Part shown: positions 22,994-33,890 of the stretch, in pieces | Layout: the number at the start of each line of letters is the position of its first letter | How positions within the stretch are numbered: position 1 is the first letter of the stretch | NCBI RefSeq assembly: GCF_035582795.1 | Contig: NC_134367.1 | Span: 114,786,062-114,850,061, forward strand | DNA: 64,000 bases | Source: Mycteria americana | Lineage: Eukaryota; Chordata; Aves; Ciconiiformes; Ciconiidae | Direction of reading: 5' to 3' | Program-made: the position numbers and the translations under genes | Notes under the pieces: model-generated | Database searches by the model: none | Seen by the model: the letters and a program-made list of their open reading frames with translations, nothing else | Told to the model about the DNA's origin: nothing

Positions 22994-25900
22994 TTCTGTT
23001 AAGATATTATAATGAAAAGGCATAAGAGTCTCGCCAGCTCCTTACCATTAAGTGATACACTTGCAGGGCCAAGAATATTGGGTCAGGCTCTGGTAAGGTA
23101 GCCAGCCAGCTACAGATTGAAATGACTCTAGGGTTAAACAATTTTCCTTGATTGCATGCTGCCATCCGCATCTCTCTCTGCTGACCTTCCCTGAGGCATG
23201 CAAGCTGCACTGCTATATGGGACTCCGGAAAGGATGTCCTGAGCAATGCATTAGCCCTATTACTGGAGGAGCTCTGTGTGGGAAGGATGCTCCCTGTCTT
23301 GTCCTTGCCTCATTTCGGATGTTTTCTTCCCCTCCTCCCCTATCCCAAGGGGAAAGTGTCACTCAGAATCTGCAAGATTGGTTTACAAGACTGGTTTAAA
23401 TGCACAGCAGGTAAGCACTGGCCAGATAGATGCTTAGATCCATGGCAGGACTGAGCAACACCACGGACTCCCTCCTGTCTAGTGAGTGAGGCATGCCAGG
23501 ATCCATCCTGTCACCCATAGGCTGAATGGTCCAACACTGACTGTGTCCATGCTGCTAAACTCTCTTACCTGCCAAAACAAGGTGGTTTTCCCCTTTGGGC
23601 TTCTCAGGAGCATGCATGGCACTTATTTACTGCAGCATAGGTATTGTCTGGGAGAGGGCACAGGCTGAAGCCAGGCTATGGGGTGTGCTAACACTTTGCT
23701 GGTGTGGGTGATTAGGGAGGATGCTTGAGCCTGTAATGTAGTTGTTCGCAGTTCCTTGGGATGGTAGAGATATCAGCCATAGCCAAAGCCATTATGAGCA
23801 GTCCTGGTTTAGGTCTTTTGCAGAATCTTATCTGTCAGCACTCCACATGCTTTGGAACCAAATCACCTTTTGAAATGATGTTGAGTCTCAGGCCTCCTTT
23901 TAATCAGCCAAATGGACTTGGCTCCTGCATCACATAAGCTGATGAACACTGAGGAGCAAGGGATGGTGTGGGGCAGTCCTGACTCCTGACACACCGACAT
24001 CCCAGTGACATTCTGAAGTGCTCCCGGGTCTCAGGTCACTAAGGGGTACTAAAGCATTTTCCCCTGTGGCCTCTGCTTACTTTTCTCCTCTTGTTGCTGA
24101 GGAGTGTGAGAAGAACTGAAGGATGGTTTTAATGTCCCATGATTTTGGAGTGTCCCCATGCGAGTCAACTTTAAAAAGATGGGAGTGACCCTTCCTCATA
24201 ATCCATCCCTTTCAAGATGACCACCTAAAACTGCATCAGGAACACGTACCGATCTGTATACCACCTACCTCTGGTGTCGCTGTGCCTGTAGAGCCTCATT
24301 TGCACCCATTCAAAGTGAGCATTTTCCATGAAGACAGTACAGCTGTCAGAGGACTGCCTGGAGTGAGACCTGGGTTTCCAGAGCCAAGCATTATCTGGAT
24401 GATAGGTGAGTGCAGAGACAACGTGAAGGGAATCTGACAGCGCAGCTTGAAGGCACATGATAAAGATGCCTTAAAACGGCATTTTCCTGAGTGCTGCTCA
24501 AGCCAGACAATACCCATTTGTTGGAATGATGTGACTGCATGGAGGTGCGAGGCCTGACCCAAGCTTTGCTGCAGCCATTGATGCAGTGACCAACTATTGA
24601 CCTCTTCATCCATTTTCCTGGGAGGGGACCTGTTTGATTTGTGCATCTTCTTCCAGTTTCTACTACATCTGTGGCATATTTCTGCTGACCATTTCAGTTT
24701 GCTTGGACAAACGACAGGACTAAGAATGCTTGTGAGATGGTTTACAGTTTTGGGTGAAGTTTCTCTGGCTTCAGTGGGGCTGATGGTTGGTGACACACGT
24801 CAGGGAGCCTTGCTCATTTTTCAAGCCAGCTCAGGGGGAACTGAGCAAAGTCTCCTGACAACTTACTCTTCAATTGCTGAGTTTTTCTCAGCTTCTGCCT
24901 GTGGTGATGTACTTTTCATTTTGTTTCTTTGGGAGTGGTGGGAGGAAAAATGGGAAGCTTTGTGGGCAAGCTGTTGGAGGCACAGCAGAATGATCTCCTA
25001 AACAAGTGGTCCCACCCAACCTGGGTAAAGCAGCGGGTGCTCCCCAACTGAGGTTGTGACTGGGTCCCACCCAGCCTCTGAAGCCTCCTAAACAGCAAAA
25101 TTGGGACAGCTTAGCAGCCCACAGGAGATCTTGCAGGTTGCCAGTGCTCAGTGGGGAGTGGCAGATGAAAGATTGTTGTTTTGCAAGCACCAGTCCTAAG
25201 GCAAATGTCAACATGTTGGCCTCCTAACCCACTCTTGCCTGCTGAACATTGCTTGCTTCCTCCAAAAGCAGCTCCACCTCACACCAATACATCTGTGCTG
25301 ACATAGGCTGATGTTACCCCACCGGGAGCGGGAAGAGGGCATGGTCCTCTGTTCATTGAGCACAGGCATGGTTGCATATTGAAATGAGTTTTCCTTGAAA
25401 AGGCAGGGCACCTGCTCTCGGTCTTATCTGCTGCAAAGGGATTGAGGGCTTTGGGACTAATTCTTTGGTGAAAGTGAGTCCAAGCTTCCAAGCTAATCTG
25501 CAAATTGGTTTAATTTTGCCAGCAGGTTCCCAAGGCTTGGGGCTGAGAGCCATATAGTGTAAATTCCAGGGGATCCCACTGTGGTGTATTTTCACTTGTG
25601 TAGCTTTCCTGCCAGTTCACTTAGGACAAGCACTGAACTATTTGACAACACAATAAAATGTGTTAAAATGACAACAAAATAAAGTAACACGTTTTCTACA
25701 TGTTAAACCAAGTGCTGTGAATGCAAACATTGCAGCATACTTAGTTAAGCTCTCTTGTATGTTAAACAAGTTTCTTGCTTCATTTGTAGTGTAAGAACAG
25801 AAGACCAGCTCTTAGCAATGGTTTAAATATCTCTTGCAAGCCAAAAGGGAGACTGCAGATGTTTGTAGTCTGGAGTTATTCAGAGGAAATAAAATTAGGC

Positions 25901-27158
25901 TTTTGCTAGCCATTGCTCTGTTAGAGGACCTCTGATATAAAAGGGAAATAGAGAGAAAGCATCAAGTAAAAATAATACGTATGTATGTGTGTTTCTATGT
26001 GTAATTGTTGTTTTCCTCCAGGCAGCACACTGGGGACAGGTAATCCTACCTTAAGAATTTGCCCTTAGAGGATCTAATATGAAGCTCTTTGAAGTCAGGA
26101 GCATTTCTGTGATTTCTATGGTCAGGCCCAGAAACAAAACCCTGAGCTCATGGTTGCTGTGGCGGATCCATCTGTATTTCAAAAAGCACTTTCCTTTGGC
26201 GGCACCTGAGCAAAACTGGTGTCCTGGTGAGAAAGTGTTTGGGCTGGGAAAAAAGTACTTTTAGCCTTCTGAACTGTCCCTTTGATTTCTCACACCTTAG
26301 TGCAACCCACACAAAACAGAGCCAGGCTGGTGGTCTGGTGAGACAGAGGACGGCTGTTGTTCCTGTGCAGAAGGAGACAGCCAGCTCCTGGGGCTCAAGC
26401 GACTTGCCGCCATGTTTCCAGGTGAACCTGGATGGGGATGATCATGCTGACAAGCCCCATCACAGCCCTTCAGTCTGTCACCCCGGGGCAGCCTCGGAGG
26501 CATCGGAAGAAGTAGGGCACCCAGGGCAACACAGGGGATTTGAGACCCGGTCCGGAGGAGTTTCAATTCCTCTGGGTCAGATCTGATCTTGCCTTCAGGT
26601 GGTGTTTTTTCAGTTGATTTGAAGAGCGCTGCCTGCTTCTTTTCCTTCGGCTGGGTTTTCAAAGGGTAGTAGCGTGCTTGCCAAGGGTGAAGGTTGGCTG
26701 CAGAGACTGGCAGCTGAACACACCAGCTGCCTGCCCTTCGCAATTGCAGATTTCTGGCAACTGAAAATGGTTCTTTTATCTTTGGGTTTTTTCCCCATCT
26801 CTCTTATCAGAGTGTTTAGAGGAAAGGGACATTGTCTCCAGAATGACAGTGGTGTACCTGTGGGACGATGGAGGAGGCATCATAGCCCTTCTCTGATGGG
26901 GCCCACCATTACCAAGACATCTCAGGAAGTCCTCTGTCACCACACATTGTCATCTGCTCCTGTTCACCCCACGGATTTGGGGTGGGTTTTTTTGCCTCTC
27001 CAAGTGGGGATATATTTGGAGAGCTAGGGCAGGATGTGCGCATATGTGGGGCTGTATTTCCTCATGAGGTGATACCAAAGACAAGCTGATTTGGGTGCCT
27101 TGATATGTTATTCACTGCCTTTGTCCTCACCTTGGTATCCGTTTCCTTTCTTCATCAG
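20908..27158. other. SYNDIG1 intron 1, 3' part
   Basis: This is non-coding DNA between the CR1 fragment and the first coding exon. It includes an AT-rich stretch at 21,540-21,720 and the ATT/AAT microsatellite at 22,949-22,993. A faint MIR-like string lies near 22,395-22,450. The open frames, up to 166 codons at 24,296-24,796 on the - strand, show no domain and I treat them as chance. The 3' end carries a pyrimidine tract (27,138-27,156) leading into an AG acceptor. Confidence 0.5.
22949..22993. repeat. (ATT)5(AAT)10 microsatellite with palindromic junction
   Basis: Five ATT units (22,949-22,963) are followed directly by ten AAT units (22,964-22,993). ATT and AAT are reverse complements, so the 15 bases on each side of the junction form a perfect inverted repeat that could form a hairpin or cruciform. 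Confidence 0.95.
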
Positions 27159-27248
27159 GAAAATGGAAGCCACTGCCCCAGTGTGACCTGTCACTAAGGT
27201 ACAACAAAATAAAGACCACCCGTCCCACTCCCTCAGACGCCTCCCAGT
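27159..27248 (+). other. SYNDIG1: SYNDIG1 exon 2, 5' UTR portion
   Basis: The exon start is placed after the acceptor TTTCTTCATCAG|G (AG at 27,157-27,158), which has a good pyrimidine tract. A second possible acceptor is CCCTCAG ending near 27,236, which would shorten the 5' UTR to a few bases. The segment includes a 7-codon upstream ORF if the first acceptor is used. The exact boundary needs RNA evidence. Confidence 0.55.
27163..27186 (+). other. Upstream ORF in SYNDIG1 exon 2 (7 codons)
   Basis: The ATG at 27,163 has A at -3 and G at +4, a strong initiation context, and encodes M-E-A-T-A-P-V followed by TGA. It ends 62 bases before the SYNDIG1 start. If the acceptor at 27,158 is used, it would sit in the mature 5' UTR and could lower or condition translation of the main frame through reinitiation. 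Regulation by it is inferred. Confidence 0.4.
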
Positions 27249-27728
27249 ATGGATGGCTTGGTTGAGCAGAACAGCGTGCTAATGCACAATAAGATTGCTG
27301 AAGCCGGAAAAAGGAATGGTTTAATAAATACAAGGAACTTAGTGGCAGAGAGCCGAGATGGTCTGGTCTCTGTGTACCCAACCCCCCAGTACCAGAGCCA
27401 CCGAGCGGGCAGCCTTTCCTCTCTGAGCTGCCTGGAGAATGGCAGGAATGACCCTGTGCAGCAGCTCCTGGACCCCAACATGCTGCAGCAGACAGTGGAG
27501 TCTCACTACCGGCCCAACATCATCCTCTACTCGGAGAACGTGCTGCGCTCGTGGGGCGAAAGCATTGGCTCAGAGTGCTGTGAAACTACCTTCATTGAGG
27601 ACCGCTCTCCCACCAAAGACAGCCTGGAGTACCCGGACAGCAAGTTCATCGATCTCTCGGCGGATGACATCAAGATTCACACCCTCTCCTATGATGTGGA
27701 GGAAGAGGAGGATTTCCAGGAGCTAGAG
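27249..27728 (+). CDS. SYNDIG1: SYNDIG1 (TMEM90B) first coding exon, residues 1-160
   Basis: This exon encodes the cytoplasmic N-terminal region of synapse differentiation-inducing protein 1, a neuronal type II membrane protein of the dispanin/CD225 superfamily. It associates with AMPA-type glutamate receptors at excitatory synapses and promotes synapse maturation. The translation starts MDGLVEQNSVLMHNKI and contains GKRNGLINTRNL, AESRDGLVSVYP, YRPNIILYSENVLRSWG, CCETTFIEDRSPTKDSLEYP and KFIDLSADDIKIHTLSYDVE, followed by an acidic run. I recognise these as near-identical to mammalian SYNDIG1. The ATG has A at -3 and G at +4. The 480 coding bases are a whole number of codons, so the intron is phase 0. 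The donor is GAG|GTCAGA, a GT donor that matches the consensus poorly at +3 to +5. Reading through it gives 19 more residues before a stop. The join to the exon at 40,896 restores the family sequence ...[16 protein letters not shown].... The paralogue SYNDIG1L is less likely, because the N-terminal motifs match SYNDIG1. Confidence 0.97.
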
Positions 27729-30700
27729 GTCAGATGTCTTTTGCGTATGTGGGGAAGGCTGGGGGGAGGAGGGCATATTTGGGGTTAAGTGTAGAGCCTC
27801 CAAGATCTGGTCTGCAGGGGATCAGCTGCTTTGGAAGCTGGTCTGCATGGGGTCAGCTGTATCAGTCTCTCCTCCGGCCAGGACAGTGAGCGATCGCTCA
27901 TCTTTATTTGTTGCGTAAAGTCCTAACTCTGTGCATACAAATGGCAAAATTCCCACTGCCCTAACGGAGATCAGCATTTCCTCCCTGCCTCTGAATGGGC
28001 TGGTCAGAAACTGAAGAAGACCCATGTGCTTAAATGCTGTGTAAGGTCGGGGCCAGGAGCTTCTGTCCATGTACATGGAGCTTGTCTTACTCGGCAGGCC
28101 AACATCATCTCTTACTTTCTCCTGACTTGAGCTGGACATAAAGCAGATTGTTTTGCATACTGGCTCAAACACGAAACATTTCTGTCTCCAAATGAACACA
28201 AATCAGAAGTCTTTGGGTTTCAAGCGGCAATGAATCCCGTGCCTCTGAAATAAAAGATTTTTTTCTGATGGAGTGAAACGCTTCATTAGATCCCAAATGC
28301 AATGTTTTCTTTTAGGTTCTCATGCTTGATTGATAGCTCATAGTAAAGTAAGATACATTTTGTTCTCCAAATGGGGCAAACTGTGGAAATCAACTTCATT
28401 CTTTCTTAAATGATGCATTTTTTACTTTAAAAATTCTTTTTGGGTTTGGCTGAAACCAGCTGCCCAAGCGTGGCACAGATTTGTGTTTGCCAGTGTGTGT
28501 GGGAATGGAGGGTGTGCATAATGCTGCTGATCCCAAAACTTTCTGCAGCATTGGTCACAGACTCCTAACCTAGCAAAGACTGTTTGGCTGTCTGGAGCAA
28601 AGCCATAGCTTCAACTTGAATGTCCAAGTTGAGATCGAGAGACTACTTGCTCTTGTTTCTCTGTTGCAGGGGTTTTCTCCACTGAGACCTAACAAGTCCT
28701 AAAACTTCTATTTTCACCTCCTGTAATACCAGTGTCTCACCCTGTGATCAGCATAGGGGCAACACAACAAGAGCCTGACTTCTCTTTTATTCTCTTTTCT
28801 CTCTGTATTGATAAGGTAGGAAGAGAGATGTGTTTTTCTCAGTGTGTGCCAGTAATGCCGTATTCAATGCCTCCGCAGGGAGACAAAAAGTTTCTCTCTG
28901 AGGCATGTGAGGGTGTTAGCTCAAATCACACCCTTCTACAGCATTTCAAAATTGGCTGTGGGAAGTCTCATTTTCTTAATCAAAACAAAATCCCTAGTTG
29001 CTGCCTTTTTGCCCTAGTTTCTCTCATGCAGTAGTGAGGCAAGTGACTGCAGCAGGCATGTAATTGCCTAATGGTGTTATTGACACGTCTGGCCTGACAT
29101 TTAGGCAGCAAAAAAAAAAGTCTCCCTCTTTGCAATCCAAATCCAGGAAGACCTTCTTTAGCCAACTGTTGGAGAATAGGCTAAAAAAGGCTGGGAAAAT
29201 AAGCAGGACAAGGAAAAAATGTTTCATACAAAAAATCTTTTCCCTTTTCTTGGTGGAATTTTTAAGCTGCCTTTGCAATGCATGGCCCTCGATCTGGGTG
29301 TCTCTTCAAAGTGGTACTGTAGGAGTTTGATCAGCTTTTCATAGAGAATATTTGTTTCTAGAAAACCACCTGTAAAACAAGGTCTGAGGAGAGTGACTTC
29401 ATCCTTCCCCTCCTCAGATCCCAAGGGGAGAAAGGAGAGAGTCTTTGCAAATTTTGGTACCATGCTGTGACAGTTTGTGCATCATTTTCCCTGGGTCCTC
29501 CTTCTTCCTGACCTATTTCTCTGGCCTGTAGCCTCCTGAGGTCACACGCGTCCCTTCTTAAATAGGTGTTGTACTGCATCCGGCACCATGGATTCCCAGC
29601 CTCACTTAACCCTGCGGGATGTTACTGTGCAGAGAGTAGACAGAGAGTAAACAGAGAGATGTATGGACAGCTATCCTGACCTACACGTACAAAGTGCTCA
29701 GAAGAGGACGACATTCACAAAGTATACACCGATGCATCTTCCTCTCTTCTGTATCAGGGTTTCTTCTCCAGCAGGAGAATGGAGCAAAGGAGGAGAAAAT
29801 GAGGCAAGGTCTGGGGAAGGACCTGCCTGCCTGGAAATGTGCATTGCTAGAATTGCTAGAAGCTTCTGTTTCTAGCCCAGTGTCAGTCTCCATCGCTGTG
29901 CTACTTGGCCAAACCAGTGCAGCGCTGTGATTTTCACACTTGTCCATGAACCAGACCCAAATGACCAACCTGCTGAGCAGCTGCACTCAGCACAAGGGGT
30001 CTCAGCATGGGGAGTAACTTCCATCCCAGAAAGGTCCAAATTCTGCAGATGCAGCCGGTCATGCAGAAAGATGGGGAGGAGAGGAGAGATGCATTTGACA
30101 GCACAAGACCAGCAAAAAAGGTGACTGCTGTGTTGTGTTCTTCTGGTTCCCATGTGGACAGATGCTGTGTCTATGTGGCCAGATGCATGAGGGCCTCCTG
30201 GGCTTGGCTAGTACAGAAGTTCGTTAGAGACATAGCTTGACGTGTTGAGACTCCAGGAATGGAAGAAAAGTATTTGAGGACAGCAGTCACTGAGTAGGGG
30301 AATGAACCATGCCAGATTGTTAACTACATAAAAACTTGCCTATCTGTCCAAATGAGAAAGAGAGCACCTGAATCACACAGCATGAGTCTGGCCCACTAGA
30401 AAGCTTTTTTTTCCACCAGTTACTGACAATAAGTAAATCCTTTTTTAAATTACTAATAGACCCGAAGTGGGGTGGAAAGGGTTAGCACCAGGACTGGGAG
30501 CAGAAGTTGAAAGGAGCACAGTGAGAGAGGGTGATACAGCAGAGGTGCAACGTTTTGCTTCCCCACTGTGAGAGCCTTGAAGGATTTGATTCCGCCATCA
30601 AGGATGCACAGCACGTTGCTGAGTATCTTGCCACATTGACTGTCATGCCACAGGTCATCAAGGGATGGGAGCTGCATAGTGTAAGAGCAGATCAGGGTTC

Positions 30701-31549
30701 AGTTCTTGTAAGGGTTTTTTGTTGTAAGATATCTGCTTTGGCACTTCTTTCTGGGAGAAAACTCTAAAAATAGCCCCTTTTTGCAAACATTAGCAGAGAG
30801 GGGAGCTTTGTGCAGAAGAGCTGTTGTTTCTGGAAACCTGAGGGCTACCGCCTGTTCTCCATGTGTCAGGGCAGGGCAAGTGGATTCCCAAGTCAGGCAT
30901 CTCAGTAAAATGCCTTCTGGGAGGCAGAACAACTCTCAGGTTGTGAGTTGTTTCTCTTCCCCCATGTCTCTCTGGCACTGCCTGTCTTATTGCAGAGTGC
31001 CTGCCTAGGGGTTTTCAGGACTGGGTATTTAGTTTCTTAGAAATGCAGAAAAATATAACTCATCCCTTTGTAGTGACCCCCTCCATGCAATACTTGCAAG
31101 AGTCCAGGGACACATACAGAAAATAGCTTTACTGCTAGTCAGTGTGTTTCTGGCAGGGTTTCATTTTTGAAGAGAGTTGGGCGCTTGGTAACTAGAAAGG
31201 TTGTTGTTCTCTTGCAGAAAACTTTGCCGAAAAGAAAGTTTCTGAAAAAACCCAGCTATTTTCACTGACAGGTATTTGGTTTTGGTTTGAAGAGCTGACC
31301 CAGCCAGTCTGCAGGGGTTGCTGCTCTGTTACCTGTCATCCCCTTCAGGATGGATCTACCAGCTCAGCAATGTCTCTGACAAGTTGCCTAGAAGGAGGCA
31401 CCTTCTTCCCTCCCCAAGCCCGGGGACTCTGAAGAACCTGGGAGATGTAGCAGAGGAGCAGGAGACATCCTAAGCAGGGGTCCTGCACATTGCTGCAACA
31501 ATGTGGACGTGTTTAACTTTTTTTTTTTTTCACTAGCAGCGTTTCTCAG

Positions 31550-31960
31550 GTCCTGGTGTAATGTTATTCAGACTGCCTACGAAAATCATTATTGTCTGGA
31601 GGGAAAAACATTTCTGAAACAGCTCTCATTAGCATATACAGCCCCGCTTTGCTCCAGTAATTACCAGGCATGAAAGCAGAAGGCTGCGCACTCTGTCAAA
31701 GCTTTAAACTTCTCTCTTTGGTGCCCATCCCTGAAATCAAATGATTGCCTATTTAGGTATCTCTGGAACGCTTATAAATATCTTATGAGTTCTTTACGCC
31801 ACAAGTAACGGACAGACAACTTGTCAAATGTGGCGGCAGTGAAATATTACACGAGTTGCTAGCTGAAATACCCTCCTGTTAGAGTTCATGTGTAAATGCA
31901 GTGCCATCTTTTATCCAGAAACATCATTTGTCATATTACACTCCTGCTAGTTTTCCTCCT
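31550..31960. promoter_or_regulatory. Candidate intronic enhancer / conserved non-coding element
   Basis: The block is dense in motifs typical of neural developmental enhancers: ATTATTGTC at 31,588-31,596 (SOX-like), ATTAGCATA at 31,628-31,636 (POU/octamer-like), CAGTAATTACC around 31,655-31,665 (homeodomain), ATAAATATC and TCAAATGATTG. It carries no repeat signature and no ORF. Of the AT-rich blocks in this window it looks most like a deeply conserved element, but conservation has not been tested. Confidence 0.35.
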
Positions 31961-32704
31961 AACCCCTAGATAGATGGCTTATTTAGAGAAACCCAAGCTA
32001 TTGATGGCAGCAAATTGAATTATTCATATGTATCGCATAAAAGAATACATCTGAGGTCTCTCTTAAAACCCTTTTTCTTTTTCCCAGCAATGTCTGAAAC
32101 AGGCTCTGAAAACGAAATAAATAGAATGTTCTGGGGAGTGAAAGAAGAAAGGAAATGTAGTGCTTTCAAGCTAAACCTTCCTTCTTTTTTTCCCCTACAA
32201 ACTGCTGGATGCTGCTGTGAAACTGATCACTTGGATGTGTAGAGACAGAAGGTGGATCCTAAGCCATGTCCTGTTCTATCTAACCCCTCTTCTCAGTGTT
32301 CCCAAGCACCTCCTGGCCGTGTCTCTTCTGCAATGTGAAGAGAAGGCCCTGGAGCGGTTTATGCACGTGGAGCCCCACGACATGCATGCTTTCTCTCAAT
32401 GCTTCCAGCTTGCACAGGCTTGGATGGTCCTGCATTGCGCTGGTAAGACCTGAGCTGCCGTGTTCTCAGCCTTCCCTGGGAGTAGGTATCCAGAAAGCAT
32501 GTTCGGACACCCCCTTGGGGAGCTGAGCATGGTGGGGTTCCCCTTCCCGAGAGCTCTGCAGCATGGGCGAAGAGGCAGTTTAGTGCAGACATGGGAGGCT
32601 GTAGCACAGATGACATCCAAGGCAGGTCTTGCATGCTTTAGGTACTTGTATGGCCATTTCCCTTCAGGATCTTGCACCTTGTTTTCACTAATGAATTCAC
32701 TAGG

Positions 32705-32835
32705 CATCGCAGCGCTCTTGTGAGGTGGGAAAACAGTATTTTCTCCATTCTGCACCTGGGGAACTGAAGAAAATGGTGCAATAAATGTCTTGCCCAAGCT
32801 CACCTAGGGAAGTGTTGTGGATCTGGGAATGTCAT
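32705..32835 (-). mobile_element. MIR-like SINE remnant
   Basis: The + strand shows TTCTCCATTCTGCACCTGGG, then GAACTGAAGAAAATGGTGCA, CTTGCCCAAGCTCACCTAGG and TGTGGATCTGGGA. This parallels the reverse complement of MIR: a CATTTTACAGATGGGGAAACTGAGG-like box, then a CTTGCCCAAGGTCACACAGC-like box, then a GGAT-TGGGA box. It is strongly diverged. It was identified from remembered consensus, and an alignment would settle it. Confidence 0.55.
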
Positions 32836-32984
32836 TTTGGTTTCTTTTGTCCTGTGGCACATGCTTAGGAGAACACAGGGACATGGGATAAGGTCACAGG
32901 GAAATAAGGAGGCATTTGGGCTCTTAGACCCATACAAGTTTGTCGATTGTGTTAGTTTCTCTTGGGTACTCAGGTGGCATGCCA

Positions 32985-33890
32985 GTGGAGAAGAACTCTG
33001 GAATGATGGCACAAAACTGACTGGCAAAATGGTGGCAGATGCATTTCAATGTAAATAAATGGAAACTAGTACATTTATGGAAAAATAATATAATCCATGT
33101 GAACTCAAGGCTGAGCCTGTAACTGTGAGCTACAACTCAGGAAAGAGACTGGAGAAATCATTGTCGTGCTGTGAAGTCCCACAGAACAGTGTGCAGGGCA
33201 AGCCAATAAGTCAACAAAATGTTGGGTATCTTAAAGAGCGGTGTTGAGAACGAGACAGAGTGCTGGCAGCATTTTGCCACTGTGTTAAAGCTCGGTTCAA
33301 TCCACTTTCTTAATTGGGGTGGGTGACTGTGGTCCCCACTTCTTAAGGACATTGTGGAGATAGAAAAAGGCAAAGAAAATGATCAAGTGGAAGTAGCAGC
33401 CTCCTTACAAGGAGCGGTGAAAAAGGTTGGGACTCTCCATTTTGTAGAGGAGGTGGCCAAAGGGCGTATGAGCCAGTTGCACAAGAGCATGAAGGTGGAG
33501 GATGAGGTGAATGCAGACCCCCCATTCAGCGAACCTGCAATATTAGAGGGGACACTTGAGGGAGCTAGTAAGAGGTTGGCTTAACACAGATAGCAGAAAA
33601 TCGTTGTTCACACACGGGGTAGTGAACATTTGGTGACTTGCTGTCACCACAGGTTATGGCGGATCAGCAAGTTCAAAAGGGATTAGACAGATTCATGGAT
33701 GAGGAATCCATAAACAGATATTAAAAGGAATTGGCAAAGCTTTTCTTTCTAATACCTCTTACACAACAGTTGTGGGTGCTGAGGGAGCACAAGGGATGGA
33801 CTGCAAAGTGTCCAGGTTTATGTCATGTCCTGCTGCTGCTGTCAGAGGTAGAGCATGGGGCTCAATGAGCCGTTGGTGACCCCATAGGAC
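32985..33890 (+). mobile_element. Old, decayed CR1-like LINE 3' region
   Basis: Ordered family landmarks can be followed in + orientation: CTGGCAAAATGGTGGCAGATG near 33,021; CATTTCAATGTAAATAAATGG; CAGGAAAGAGACTGGAGAAA; CAGTGTGCAGGGCAAGCCAA; CAAAATGTTGGGTATCTTAA; GGGATTAGACAGATTCATGG near 33,679; and a terminal GGCTCAATGAGCCGTTGGTG block near 33,860. These correspond to RT C-terminal coding and the 3' UTR of the older CR1-like clade also seen at 2,065. Reading frame is lost throughout. A 76-codon frame at 33,354-33,584 is a chance frame inside the element. Confidence 0.65.

Larger units (their letters stand above)
27729..32984. other. SYNDIG1 intron 2, 5' part
   Basis: This intronic DNA begins with an in-frame extension of 19 codons after the weak donor, ending at the TAA at 27,786-27,788. 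The remainder is non-coding, with a candidate regulatory block at 31,550-31,960 and a MIR-like remnant at 32,705-32,835 (both listed separately). A T-run lies at about 31,519-31,530. No other exon is recognisable. Confidence 0.5.

Noticed and set aside
27249..27788. 179-residue frame taken as a complete protein
   Set aside because: The last 19 residues are intronic. The family sequence continues in the exon at 40,896. It is kept only as a possible read-through isoform.
33354..33584. 76-codon + strand frame rich in K/E
   Set aside because: It lies inside the decayed CR1-like element and in no conserved frame of it.
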